From NCBI GenBank assembly GCA_965248935.1, contig OZ252214.1, forward strand, positions 1,364,001 to 1,428,000: a DNA stretch of 64,000 nt. The letters are read 5' to 3'. Below the pieces are notes generated by a model. The model saw nothing but the letters and a program-made list of their open reading frames with translations. It had not been told where the DNA came from and did not search any database. Source of the stretch: G032773895 sp965248935 (GTDB taxonomy: Bacteria > Pseudomonadota > Gammaproteobacteria > Pseudomonadales > Cellvibrionaceae). The position numbers were made by a program, and so were the translations under genes. Below are positions 34,982-46,000 of the stretch, piece by piece. The number at the start of each line of letters is the position of its first letter. The stretch's first letter is position 1.

Positions 34982-35367
34982 ATATGTCTTATTTAACCTG
35001 GAGTGGTCACCCAAAAAACAAGCGAAATAACACACCAGAACAAAAAAAGGGTTTATTTTCCCGTTTTTACATGTAAACTTTCTTACTCCCAACCGCTACA
35101 TCTGGGAGAACTAAATGGATATTGACCACTAACAGGAATTTTTATGCGTACCAATAACGGTTATTTTCACCCTTTTTCACACCATCTAATTGCTTGCTAA
35201 AGCACGCTTTTAATTTAATCAGGCTTAAACAAAATTACCCCAAAAATATTGGGGTATTAACGACGTTTACTGCCTTTTCAATACCCTGCTTAACAGGCTA
35301 TGGGTTCTTTCATCTACATACCTAACTAGATGAAAACCTTAAGGATTTTTTTTTACTAGGAGATGTT
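34982..35367. other. intergenic region upstream of the large secreted gene
   Basis: About 385 bases between the IS110 end and the 1496-residue gene. It begins with the flank shared with 42647-42655 and holds no recognisable gene; the promoter of the secreted gene should lie in the right half. Confidence 0.35.
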
Positions 35368-38300
35368 ATGCGCTTTCGTAGTTTTCATTACCGCTTTTTC
35401 TCAAACCTAAAGACCGTATCATTTAAACAAGCATGTTTACTTGCTCTTTTTTTGACCTCTCCGGCATCATATGCCGGCTTGGTATTTGATACTTCTTCCC
35501 CTCACCCATTACTACTTATGTCCACAGACCCCAGTTGTGCGGAGGGGAAATCACCTCACTGGGAGTGCGGAGGGCAATACCAACCACCCGCAACCGCCAC
35601 AGACGGCACCTACATAGCGGTATGCCCTTCAGGGGCAAGCGGCTATAGCGAATGTTCAGAAACCCATGAATGGGTGCTTTTTGAAAATCTGGACTTAGCC
35701 AACGGTGTATTGAATTGCACCGATGAAAGTTACCTGGGCCAAGGGCGCTCCTCCTGCCAATATTACGTAGGCCAATCCAGCTATGTTTCCGCAGCCGAGG
35801 TTTACACCTACCCCAGCTACACGCTGAATGTGGTCAATGAGGGTAACGGTTTAATTACCAGCACTGGTAATGAAATTGATTGCGGTGCCGACTGCGATGA
35901 ATTACTTGGTGAGAACAGCACGGTAGCACTCACAGCTCAAGCCGATGCAGGCTTTGAGTTTGTCGGTTGGACTGGCGACTGCACTAGCATCAATACGGAA
36001 ACCCAAAACTGCGTTGTTGCTATGGACGCAGACAAAACTGTAAGCGCTACCTTTAACCTAATCCCAACGGGTTTACCTTCTGCCAAAGCAGACAACCAAT
36101 ATCCACTGATATTGCAAGCAACTACCGCATGTTCAGAAGGTGCTTCGCCTCATTGGGAATGCGGCGGACAGTTTTTACCAGTAGAAAATTTGGTAAGCGG
36201 AAGCTACGTTGGTGTATGCCCTACAGGCGCAAGCGCTTACGGTGACTGTGTCAACTCCGCAACAAACCCACACATGTTTGTTCTATTTGAAAATCTGGAC
36301 TTAAACACTCACGGCGTACTACCACACACAAATGAAGCTTGTTCTGGTTTATTACGAAGTGCTTGTTTTAACGATGTAGGTGGTTCAGATTACATTGCTG
36401 CATCAGAAATGTTTGAGCTTGGTGGTAACGTAACTAACTACACACTAACAGTGAACGCTCAAACAGACGGAACCATCGTAAGCTCGGGCAACGAAATTAA
36501 CTGCGGTGTAGATTGTGACGAAACCTTAGCACAGGGCTCCGAAGTTACTCTTACGGCACAAGCAAACGAAGGCTTTGAGTTTGTAAGCTGGACTGGCGAC
36601 TGCACTAGCATCAATACGGAAACCCAAAACTGCGTTGTTGCTATGGACGCAGACAAAACTGTAAGCGCTACCTTTAACCTAATCCCAACGGGTTTACCTT
36701 CTGCCAAAGCAGACAACCAATATCCACTGATATTGCAAGCAACTACCGCATGTTCAGAAGGTGCTTCGCCTCACTGGGAATGCGGCGGACAGTTTTTACC
36801 AGTAGAAAATTTGGTAAGCGGAAGCTACGTTGGTGTATGCCCTACAGGCGCTAGTGACTATGGCACTTGTGTAAACTCAACGACAGCGCCACATAAGTTT
36901 GTACTTTTTGATAACCTTGACTTAACCAGCGACGGTGTATTAGGTCATACAAACCAGGCTTGTTCCGGTTTAACTCGAAGCCAATGTTTTGACCAAGTTA
37001 TCGGCACAAATTATGTTGCAGCAAGCGACGTATTTGAAACAGATGGCGGTAGCACAACAACACCAACTACTGATTTCACCCTAACCGTAACAGCCAATAC
37101 AAATGGCGTAATCACCAGTACAGCTAATGAAATTAACTGCGGTGTAGACTGTAACGAAACCTTAGCGGAAAACAGTCAACTTACTTTAGTTACTCAAGCT
37201 AACCAGGGGTTTGAATTCACTAACTGGACTGGCGACTGTTCTGGTTCCGGTAGCTGTGTTGTTACTTTCGATGCAGACAAAAACGTTGGTGCTGTTTTTA
37301 CAGCGGTTAATACAAATACTGAACTACCTCCAGTTAAATCGAATAACCTACATTCGTTAATTCTTCAATCTAGCAATTGCTCTGAAGGCGCCTCACCGCA
37401 CTATGCATGTGGCGGGCAATACCATCCTGCAGACAACCTAGCAAGCGGTTCCTACATTGCTGTGTGTCCTACAGGTGCAAGTGATTACAGCTCTTGTGCA
37501 AATGCTGAAGGCGCAGACAAACATAAATTTATTTTGTTTGAAGACATTAAATTCAGCGATGGCGTATTAGTGTGCAGCGATGCATCACTCGTAGGCCAAA
37601 GCCGTAACGACTGCGCTCAAACAGCAGGCCTTGCACAATATGTTTATGCCGCAGAAATCTTTGACTTCGGCGATGCAGGTTTCACACTAAGTGTCACCAG
37701 CAATGAAAACGGTACTGTTACAGCACCTAATAACGATATTAACTGTGGTGCAGACTGTAGTGAATCCTACGGCCCAGGCGCGCTGGTAACCTTAACGCCT
37801 ATTGCAGACGCAAATTACCATTTTGAAGAGTGGCATGGCGCCTGCTCAGGTAGAGAAGAATGTGTTGTAACAATGACCGGTAACTTAAATGTAACGGCGA
37901 GTTTTATTCACGAATCTTTAGCCGACCTTGAAGCACCCACAATTACGGTAGCAGGCAACAACCCTGAAGTAATTCTTCTAGACGAAACCTATACAGATCT
38001 AGGCGCAACCTGTAATGACAACCTTGATGGCAACATTTCCAACCTTCCCGTTACTTCAAATGTAGACACATCTGCACTCGGCAATTATGTTGTGGAATAC
38101 CGCTGTCAGGATTTCTGGGGTAACGAAAGCATTGTAGAACGAACTGTAAATGTTGTTGGCACTTTAGGTACTGGCGAATTAAATACTTCTGTTACCTTAG
38201 TGGCGGACTCAGAAATTACCGCATCTAACAGTGAAGTTGTGACTTTTGGTTTACCACTAAAAGAAGGCGTAATCTCACACACAAGAGACATTCGCGTTGA

Positions 38301-39858
38301 ACTTGGTGGTATTGAATTACCAGTTTATACTGAATCTGGCATGCGTTGGCATTGGAAAGAAAATTCACTTCGTTCTATTACCATTCAATTGCAAAATATT
38401 GATATGAGTAACGGCAATGTTGATTTAATTATTACCAACAACGGTCGAAACAATAATAACGATTTGGAGAAGCAAGCCTTTCCTGCAGGCTGGGTAAGCT
38501 CCGGTACAAATAAAGCAAATATGCAATACCCACGAGTTTTTGCATTACATAACCAGGACTACTTGGCAGATTCGAAACTGATTCCGCCATTCGTAACTAC
38601 GCAAATTGGTACCGAATATGATTTGCACTACAAAAAACAACACCAAGAGTGGAACAGCGACTATGTGTTTGATGATACCCACGGTAATTCTCCCTGGCTG
38701 TTTGACCGCCCAACGACCTATTTTAAACACTATATGGGTACTTCGGACATAGAAAGCCGAGTGGCATTTTTAAAAGAAGCGATTCTCTCCAAGCAATTCT
38801 ATTTCGACTATATTCGTAACGACGGCTCACAACCTGCAGCTGCTGGCGGTAGCGGTAGCTTTACGTTTGGTACCACCCTGCATGGTGACGGAAAGTACAT
38901 TCAAACCCAATCAGCAAAACTTGCGTGGGCACTTGTTGGAGATAATTCCCAGTGGGATATGACGTTAATTAAAAACATGGATCTACAAGCGAGAATTGGT
39001 GACTCCCAACCCTACTTTAGATACCCATTTGATTCAGAAGATGAGCACTTCACCGAGCGCAGTGAAGGTTTAGTCAACCTAAATGGTTTAAATGCTTACG
39101 AAATTACAGGTGATGAAAGTATTCGTTCACATTTAGAAACGCGCATTGGGTATTTACAGCAACACATGAACTTACAAGACTGGGATGTAATTAATGGTTG
39201 GCCAGAAGCAGGCTACTGGAGGCACTCATTTGAACGCCACGAAAACCTAGATGGTATTCACACACCTGGAGATGCGGATGATATGGGCTCTTCACCTTGG
39301 ATGACCCAAATAGTGATTGATTTCTTGTGGCAATACCACAATCAAATTGGTGATTTTCGTATTCCTGCTATGTTTGTCAGTACTGCTAAAGCCGTTGAAG
39401 AGTGGGGCTTCACCCATAACTACGATACGGTCACTGACACGTATACACGAGAAGTAGATTTTGAGAATGCACCGCCACCTAACCACTATGTTAAAAACTC
39501 CGGCTGTAACAGTCGCCCTGAGTCTGAACAACTCTATTTTATGAGTGACATTGCAAGTAATTCTGCAACTGGCCGCCTTGCCCCAGACAAGTGGCGTGAC
39601 CACACCGATGGGCATACTGAAGTCGTTTTAGGCCTGGCCCTTGCCTATCTTTATGAAACGGACCCAATACAAAAAGAAAAGTATGAAGCGCGTATCCGAG
39701 TAGTAATGGATGCTCGCTTCCCTGAATGTGCGCATAACCTTTACGTAGGCGAACATGACCCAACCGATAATAGCTATCGGTTATTCAATTGGCAGCATGG
39801 CTCAAATTCCATTCGTACCTGGCGCTGGGTACAAGAGCAAGCTAACCAAGCTCAGTAA
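35368..39858 (+). CDS. large secreted modular protein with tandem repeat domains
   Basis: A 1496-residue exported protein; the signal peptide ends near SPASYA at residue 36. Four copies of a Cys-rich module (PLILQ...CSEGxSPHWECGGQ...VCPxGAS.Y..C...LFENLDL) alternate with four InlB-type beta repeats (GNEIDCGADCDE, GFEFVGWTGDC). An Ig-like DUF5011 domain follows (about 860-930). The C-terminal 560 residues (for example GNGDGKYIQ-type loops, WDVINGWPEAGYWRHSFERH, HTDGHTEVVLGLALAYLYE) look like a helical barrel enzyme, perhaps polysaccharide-active, but I cannot assign a family. AGGAGA precedes the ATG. It is followed by a strong terminator. Confidence 0.75.
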   Translation: MRFRSFHYRFFSNLKTVSFKQACLLALFLTSPASYAGLVFDTSSPHPLLLMSTDPSCAEGKSPHWECGGQYQPPATATDGTYIAVCPSGASGYSECSETHEWVLFENLDLANGVLNCTDESYLGQGRSSCQYYVGQSSYVSAAEVYTYPSYTLNVVNEGNGLITSTGNEIDCGADCDELLGENSTVALTAQADAGFEFVGWTGDCTSINTETQNCVVAMDADKTVSATFNLIPTGLPSAKADNQYPLILQATTACSEGASPHWECGGQFLPVENLVSGSYVGVCPTGASAYGDCVNSATNPHMFVLFENLDLNTHGVLPHTNEACSGLLRSACFNDVGGSDYIAASEMFELGGNVTNYTLTVNAQTDGTIVSSGNEINCGVDCDETLAQGSEVTLTAQANEGFEFVSWTGDCTSINTETQNCVVAMDADKTVSATFNLIPTGLPSAKADNQYPLILQATTACSEGASPHWECGGQFLPVENLVSGSYVGVCPTGASDYGTCVNSTTAPHKFVLFDNLDLTSDGVLGHTNQACSGLTRSQCFDQVIGTNYVAASDVFETDGGSTTTPTTDFTLTVTANTNGVITSTANEINCGVDCNETLAENSQLTLVTQANQGFEFTNWTGDCSGSGSCVVTFDADKNVGAVFTAVNTNTELPPVKSNNLHSLILQSSNCSEGASPHYACGGQYHPADNLASGSYIAVCPTGASDYSSCANAEGADKHKFILFEDIKFSDGVLVCSDASLVGQSRNDCAQTAGLAQYVYAAEIFDFGDAGFTLSVTSNENGTVTAPNNDINCGADCSESYGPGALVTLTPIADANYHFEEWHGACSGREECVVTMTGNLNVTASFIHESLADLEAPTITVAGNNPEVILLDETYTDLGATCNDNLDGNISNLPVTSNVDTSALGNYVVEYRCQDFWGNESIVERTVNVVGTLGTGELNTSVTLVADSEITASNSEVVTFGLPLKEGVISHTRDIRVELGGIELPVYTESGMRWHWKENSLRSITIQLQNIDMSNGNVDLIITNNGRNNNNDLEKQAFPAGWVSSGTNKANMQYPRVFALHNQDYLADSKLIPPFVTTQIGTEYDLHYKKQHQEWNSDYVFDDTHGNSPWLFDRPTTYFKHYMGTSDIESRVAFLKEAILSKQFYFDYIRNDGSQPAAAGGSGSFTFGTTLHGDGKYIQTQSAKLAWALVGDNSQWDMTLIKNMDLQARIGDSQPYFRYPFDSEDEHFTERSEGLVNLNGLNAYEITGDESIRSHLETRIGYLQQHMNLQDWDVINGWPEAGYWRHSFERHENLDGIHTPGDADDMGSSPWMTQIVIDFLWQYHNQIGDFRIPAMFVSTAKAVEEWGFTHNYDTVTDTYTREVDFENAPPPNHYVKNSGCNSRPESEQLYFMSDIASNSATGRLAPDKWRDHTDGHTEVVLGLALAYLYETDPIQKEKYEARIRVVMDARFPECAHNLYVGEHDPTDNSYRLFNWQHGSNSIRTWRWVQEQANQAQ
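35968..36851 (+). repeat. near-identical 260-bp DNA repeat inside the secreted gene
   Basis: The stretch from about 35970 to 36230 recurs at 36591 to 36851, offset by 621 bases (207 codons), with a single T/C difference seen at the CCTCA-TGGGAATGC junction. The other copies of the module have diverged at DNA level, so this one was duplicated or gene-converted recently. Confidence 0.8.
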
Positions 39859-39891
39859 CGAGAATGAAAACTTCTCTAGCGTTATAAATAT

Positions 39892-39920
39892 AACCGGCCA
39901 TCTTTGATGGCCGGTTTTTT
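39892..39920 (+). terminator. rho-independent terminator
   Basis: AACCGGCCATC pairs perfectly with GATGGCCGGTT and is followed by a run of T. It lies 34 bases after the stop codon of the secreted protein gene. Confidence 0.9.
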
Positions 39921-40265
39921 TATATCAGGCAAAAGAAAATATCAATATTGATAACGCACTCAAGACGAACAGGCATTTCTAACCCCCTCATAATTTTGAA
40001 TCAATTTTATTTCTATAAGGTAACACTCCCCGACTCACCCTTAATAATTACCCATAGCATCGTACTTTTTATAGGTAGGGTGTTATTGGTCGCCAGTCAA
40101 ATTTATCGTAAACACTATTATCTAAAAAACAGGATGCCATTTTACGATGGGAATTTTTTGGATCGGTTTTGGTAAAGGCTACGATGGGAAAATAATAATT
40201 GGGAAAAATTCTACGATGTGAGTGTGGGAAATTGGCCGTAAAACTTTATTATTCTACGACCAATA

Positions 40266-41517
40266 ATGTGGGAAAACTACGATGGTAATTTTGCGCTCTA
40301 CACCATTGATTACGCGCCCGGAAATAGTATTCGAGCCCGAATACAAAGCGTGGCTGAACGGACATTTGTTGACGAACAAACGGATTGTCACTATCGATTC
40401 ACATGGCGAACGATCAGTACCTGGCTCTACCGGTTTAAAAAACGTGGCATAACAACCTTAGATAATAAAACTCGAAGTGATAAAAACAGTTATCGGAAAG
40501 TGCAGGTCAATGAGTTGGCTGAGGCCATTAATGACATCATTCCAACCTTGAGTAAGAACAAAGTGGGTATCATTCCTAAAATGGCACTGTATCGGCAGTT
40601 GATGCAAAAAAACTACTTTAAACGAAGCCAGCTCTCACAAACCTCATTTTATCGCATGGTGCGAGAGAATGATTTACTTAACACTGAGACCACTAAAAAA
40701 CTTCGACATTCGTTTGCCATGCAGTTTGCTAATGAACTATGGCAAGCTGACACGATGTACGGGCCGTCGATCAAACAAACCGATGGATCATGGAAAAAGA
40801 CCTTTCTTATTGCCTTCGCCTAAAGCGCCTACTTTTGGTATTGATGATGCGAGTCGCGTCATCACCCACGGTCAGTTCTTTTACAACGACAACACCGAGA
40901 ATATGGTCGACGCCTTCCGAACCGCATTATTCAAACGCGGCAAACCCGATCGATTGTATTTTGATAATGGCTCGAATTACAAATCTAAAGAAATCCTGCA
41001 AGCGTGTATAAGGCTCAACATTTTACTCTCTCATGCACCCGTTCGGGATGGGGCCGCCAAAGGTAAAATAGAACGATTTTTTAGGGGCTTTCGTGATCGT
41101 TTTTTAGTACAGCATCTTACCTTCACTTCTCTTGAAGAGCTTAATGACAAGACCCATGACTGGATAGAGAACGAGTACAACAACCAAAAGCACAGCAGTA
41201 TTCAAATGCGTCCCATCGATCGCTTTGCCCTCGACCATAGTCGCATTCACTTCTTAGTGGATGATGAATATACGGAAGAGGTTTTCTTTGTAGAAGAAAC
41301 CCGTAAAGTATCAAAAACCAATGTGTTTTCCATTAACTCGAACAAATGGGAGTGCCCCGTAGACCTTCGGGAAAAGAAAATACAGGTGCGGTTTGACCGC
41401 AACAACAAACAACGGTTTATAGTGTACTTTAACGACCAGCGCATGGGCGAAGCCAGTCTCGTCAACCTTGTGTATAACGCCAACCTGCGCAAGGCTGGCC
41501 AAGGAGAAGCCGAATGA
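40266..41517 (+). pseudogene. DDE (rve) transposase interrupted by a 22-bp insertion
   Basis: The first frame (40266-40823) gives the DNA-binding half and the first catalytic Asp (LWQADTMYGP), then stops after FLIAFA. A second frame carries on IDDASRVITHGQFFYNDNTE, the second Asp (LYFDNGSNYKS), the Glu (DGAAKGKIERFFRGF) and a Mu-type C-terminal domain, ending at 41517. Removing the 22 bases at 40818-40839 restores AFIDDASR, the usual family reading. The lesion lies just after a core beta-strand. The end overlaps the ATPase start by four bases (ATGA). Confidence 0.8.
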
Positions 41518-42320
41518 TTAAATCCATTCATGCGACCACAAAAGAGCCGTTAAGCCGAACCGATTTAACTTTGTTAAACCAACAAAAGCAAATATTCGAC
41601 ATCATTAAAATTCATTCGCAACAAGGTGGCTTTTCTGTTGTAATTGGTGAGCCAGGGGTAGGTAAAAGTGTGCTTAGGGAGCACATTGAATCACTAGAAA
41701 AAGAACGCGATGTAACGGTTGTTTCTTGTTCTAGAACCTTACATACTTATTGGCAAATACTCACGCAACTTGCAGACTCCTTTAAAATTGAAGTACCTGA
41801 AAAGGCACTTGAGAAAGAACTTATTACCTGCGCCTACAATCATATAAAAGACCGTAAAACACTTTATATACTGATTGATGAAGCACATTTACTCGACATG
41901 CAGGTACTGAGGAAGTTGCGATTATTGTTCGAGCGGTTTCCCAAAAAGCACAATCTAGTGTTGTTTGGTCAACGGGATTTATTGCATTATTTGTCGCTCA
42001 ACGTCAATCAAGACATCAAAAGTCGAATTACCTATTCTGCCAATATTAAACGGCAAAATAATGACGATATGGAACGCTATATTGTGAAGGAACTGGAAGC
42101 TGTTAGGATGGGAGTCAACACCTTTAATGAAGGCGCGATGGAACTTATCATGCGCAGTGCTCAAGGTAATTTACGCTTATGCAGAAACCTCTGTTACGCC
42201 AGTTTGATTGATGCCGCAACACAGGTTCAGAAAATCGTTACCATCGCACATGTGAATAGTGTATTGATACAGCCGCATTGGCGAAGCCATGACGAGTTGA
42301 TTAAACAACAAGTATCATAA
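41514..42320 (+). CDS. ExeA/TniB/TnsC-like AAA ATPase of the transposon
   Basis: A 268-residue ATPase with Walker A GEPGVGKS, Walker B LYILIDEAHLL and sensor-type LVLFGQRDLL. Such proteins activate and target the partner DDE transposase on DNA (as MuB, TniB or TnsC do). RRLRLLFERFPKKHN-type sequence between these motifs matches the ExeA family. The gene starts by ATGA overlap with the transposase, the usual arrangement. It appears intact although its partner is broken. Confidence 0.82.
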   Translation: MIKSIHATTKEPLSRTDLTLLNQQKQIFDIIKIHSQQGGFSVVIGEPGVGKSVLREHIESLEKERDVTVVSCSRTLHTYWQILTQLADSFKIEVPEKALEKELITCAYNHIKDRKTLYILIDEAHLLDMQVLRKLRLLFERFPKKHNLVLFGQRDLLHYLSLNVNQDIKSRITYSANIKRQNNDDMERYIVKELEAVRMGVNTFNEGAMELIMRSAQGNLRLCRNLCYASLIDAATQVQKIVTIAHVNSVLIQPHWRSHDELIKQQVS

Positions 42321-42635
42321 ACGCTTAGACCATCTAGAATAGTTAATCAGCCAAAATCATCATAACAGATGGTTTTGGCTTTTTTATGTCAACCTTATGA
42401 TGGGAATTTTTATGATGTGGTTTGAAAAAATGTTAGATTTTAATTTGGGAAAGTGAAAAATGGTTATGATGGGAGCGAGGTAAAACCATCATAAAATGAC
42501 TGAATTTTATGATGGTTAATTTGGCAAAAAGTATGATGGCAATTTGGGCGGCCACACCCTAGATAATTTAATTAGGGCTTTGTTGATAGATCATTTCACG
42601 TTTTATTGATTGTGGTTGTCTTGGTTATTTAACGA

Positions 42636-42655
42636 GGAGCGTCCATATATGTCTT
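42636..42655 (+). repeat. solo copy of the IS110 right end with flank
   Basis: GGAGCGTCCATATATGTCTT here is identical to 34971-34990, where its first 11 bases form the right end of the IS110-like element. No IS110 gene is near. The two copies bracket the secreted repeat protein and the two-gene transposon. Confidence 0.6.
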
Positions 42656-42670
42656 GATTGTGGTTAATTT

Positions 42671-43069
42671 CTAAAAATGAACAAAGTAGCTGTCCGTTTT
42701 TTCACCATCATCAACCATATCTACTTTTATCAAAAGCAAATCTCTTAGGGCATTTTCAAACCGCCCCAAATCCCAGCCAGACAACTCTCTTAGCTCCTCT
42801 TTCGTTAGCAGGAATTTATCTGAGTCGAACTTTTCATTTTTATATGCCAACTCTAGGAGCAACAAAGCATCGTCGATACATGGGAGGTTTTGAACATCCC
42901 AGCAAACTTCCTGAGTTTCTTCCTCTGCGTCATAGTTGGGCTGACCTTCATCAGGCCACCCTACTACTGCTCTAACCTTCTCGTCAGCTGCCTCTAAAAT
43001 CTGAAACCGATCTATACCAAAAACAACCAAAAATTTAAAAAGTTGAATGATGTTAGTTACTGCATTCAT
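42671..43069 (-). CDS. putative immunity protein for the Rhs toxin
   Basis: The preferred ATG at 43069 overlaps the toxin stop codon as ATGA, giving a 132-residue acidic protein (MNAVTNIIQLFKFLVVFGID, then DEGQPNYDAEEETQE and DDALLLLELAYKNEKFDSDK). A small acidic gene coupled to the 3' end of an Rhs gene is the standard place for the cognate immunity protein. There is no signal peptide, which implies protection in the cytoplasm. No known immunity family is recognised. A longer frame from 43093 is possible but lies inside the toxin gene. Confidence 0.65.
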   Translation of the reverse strand: MNAVTNIIQLFKFLVVFGIDRFQILEAADEKVRAVVGWPDEGQPNYDAEEETQEVCWDVQNLPCIDDALLLLELAYKNEKFDSDKFLLTKEELRELSGWDLGRFENALRDLLLIKVDMVDDGEKTDSYFVHF

Positions 43070-46000
43070 AGCTTGACTCCAGGCTCGGTCCAAATATGTC
43101 TACCTTTTATTTTTCCTCCCATACCTTCAATTTGAACATGGGGTTCCCCGGCAGATGATCCTTTTTTTCCACCTGCACCGTCATTTCGCAAACGACCACC
43201 AGCTTTTTCGACAATACGTTTTAACTTATTAACTCCACCTTGTGACAAACCATTCCCTTTATTTGAATTACTAGATAGGTTTTGAATTAAGCGCTTTATT
43301 CTTCTTAGAGAAGACTTAGTGACAAGCATCCTTGGGTGAGGAACTACACCATATGTATATTCAAGAGGTTCACCATCAACCGTGGGATTCCCATCAAAAT
43401 CCACCCCTCGAACACGCCCCTGACTATCAACATATCCCAGACGTCTTGCTGTATCCTCGAGGATATTACCCTCCATTTCTACTATTTCAGGTAAATAACC
43501 CGGCCCCTCATGTGTCTTATGCTCACTTCCACTACCAACTCCAGGCACCACAACCAAAAGCGCTTCTAATGCCTCTAACGGCGACAACACCTCAACCCCA
43601 TTCTCTCCCGCTTGATTAGATATTTCCCCTTCCTGACCCCAGGTATGGGTCGTCAAGGTATTTTCAACTCCATCTTTAAATTTGGACGTCGTTTTGCTTC
43701 CATTCAATTCTACCTTATAAAGGGCTCCATCTGTCCCTTTAAATGTAAGTGATTCCCCAGCTTCAGAAGCACTTTCGCTTGTACCATTCGAAAACATAAT
43801 AGTAACCTTAATCCCTCCCTGATTACTTACTTGTGTCCTCACACCAACAACAACAACTTCTTCAGTAACTCCCGCCGGATTCTCATTTCGGCTAGAACTA
43901 TCAGATGAATACCCCGTTGGGTCTACCAAGCTTAGAGGGTTGTTCATTACATAGGTATATCGATTATAATTTTGGGAGTTATTTGGAGCTTGGATTAATA
44001 TATCAGCACTCAAAAAACGCCCAATCATTGGGTCGTATACCCGACCATTCATGTGAATTAGGCCCAAGTGGTCAAGCTGCTCATGCCCAGTAAACCCTTT
44101 GGTCGTAGGAAGCGCTTCCAGATAGGATGGGTTAAGCAATCCAGGTTCCCAATCATCCTTTTGGCGTTTACCCCAAGGGTCAAAGCTTAGACGTGTTACA
44201 AAATAACCAAATTCATCGGAAATGGCTTCAATTGACCCCAAGTGATCATAATGTAAATACGATGTTTTGATTTCAGAGTTCGTCTTTTCTTGAACAAAAT
44301 AGCCACCCACATAACTTTTCTGGGTTGTGGTACCAGCAGTAACAACTTCTTCGTAAGTGCCACCACCAAGATAGTAAGTAACCTTATTGCCATTCGTCTG
44401 TTTAAAACGGTTATGGTTTGGACCATATTTAAAAGTGGTGCCATCTAAATACACGGGCTTGTTAAACACATTATACTGAATCGCTTTACCTTCTCTACGA
44501 GCCATATTTCCATATACATCATACTCATATATTTTGCTTCCATTTTGGGTAACAGCATGAATACTCGCATTGCCTGTTTTCTGGTACAGAAGGTCACCAA
44601 CACCCGTTTTATGGATAAGATTACCCAACTCGTTATAGCGTGTCTCTATATGTTGGCGAATACCGAAGTAGTCTGTTGTTAACGTATCAGTTAATCGATT
44701 ACCCGCGTCGTATCCAAAGCTTTCAGAGATATACTCCTCTATCACACCATAGTCACTGGTTCGCTCCGTAGTACGACTCATTAAATTATTTAGGCTATCG
44801 TATTCGTAGGATAGGTTTTGGATGTTAGCCGGGAGTGTTGCTAGTGTGTTTTCCCCCAAGAACCCAGAAACAATACGCTCTACACGACCATTAATATCCA
44901 TTCCTGTTTCTGTCACCACACCATTACCAAATATCTGATGACGGTAGTTACCTAACATATCCTGCTGATCACCTATTTGCCAAAGAAGTTTTGGGTGAAT
45001 CGCATTACTTATATCATAGGTACGAACTTTTTCTCCATTTATGTGGTATTGATCTTCTATAGTTAAACCACTTGGGTAGGTCATTGTTTGAATACGACCA
45101 AAATCATCATAGGAGTAAATAAAGCTTCTGGCACCTAAACCTTCAATAACGGACGTTTGTCTGGTAAGTTGCGCTAGGTCGTTGTAATAATAGTGTTCCG
45201 TAATTCCATTGCCTTCTTGTTTAGTTAGCAGTCCTTTCTTACGTGTATCCCATTCCCACAGGTAGGAAATGCTAACTCCCTGGGCATCGGTATCCATTCT
45301 TCCTACCTTACGCCCTAATTTATCGTAGCTATAGACAATAGACTTTTCGTTAGCTGTATCTTTTTCCCAAATTTGCTTTCTTAATTCTTTAAATGCATTG
45401 TATTCGTAATTTATTTTTCCACTATCAGGGTCAATTAGCTCTGTCTTATTGCCTGCTATATCGTATTTAATGGAAATTTGTGTTTCTAAATTATTATTGA
45501 TAACCGTCGTCGTGAGTTGGTTCTTAGAGTCATAAGTATAGTCGATAGGTATTTGAAGTGTATCGACAACACGTACTACCTGACCTAATGAATTGATATA
45601 CTCTACACCATTCTGTATGGCTGTAGTGGAAGGGGAAACAACCATAATGGCTTTTTCCTTCTTGGTAAAACCGTTTTCTTTTCCGTAGGTAATGCTTATC
45701 CCCCCACCATCAGGGTGAACCTCATGAGTGGTGCGCCCTAAAGCATCATAGGTATACTCTGACCAGTGTGTTGCAGACACACCTGTGTATGCATTTGACT
45801 TTCGGTACACTCGACCTAAGGCGTCGTACTGTGTATCTATTTTGGTGCTTTCACCATTAAAACTAAAGACCTCTTTGCGTACTATACGCTCCAAAGCATC
45901 AAAATAAACAAGGGAGAGTGGCGCACCTTTTTGGTTACTATTTGTTTCATGAACAACTTCGCTTGCAACAACAAACATCGCCTGAGCAGGGCATGTGATT

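Larger units (their letters stand above)
40076..42560 (+). mobile_element. two-gene DDE transposase/AAA ATPase transposon (TniA/TniB or Tn7-core like)
   Basis: A DDE transposase gene and an AAA ATPase gene overlap and are flanked by TAGGGTGT (40076-40083) and its inverse ACACCCTA (42553-42560). Inside each end there are several copies of a TAYGATGGnAATTT motif: at least four between 40140 and 40290, and at least five between 42390 and 42550, some inverted. Multiple transposase-binding repeats plus a TGT...ACA edge resemble Tn7/Mu/Tn5053-type elements. No target duplication is evident. The transposase is disrupted, so the copy is probably dead. Confidence 0.65.

Noticed and set aside
39948..40175. 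75-residue ORF at the left end of the two-gene transposon
   Set aside because: It crosses the transposon end and its repeat sites and has no ribosome site.
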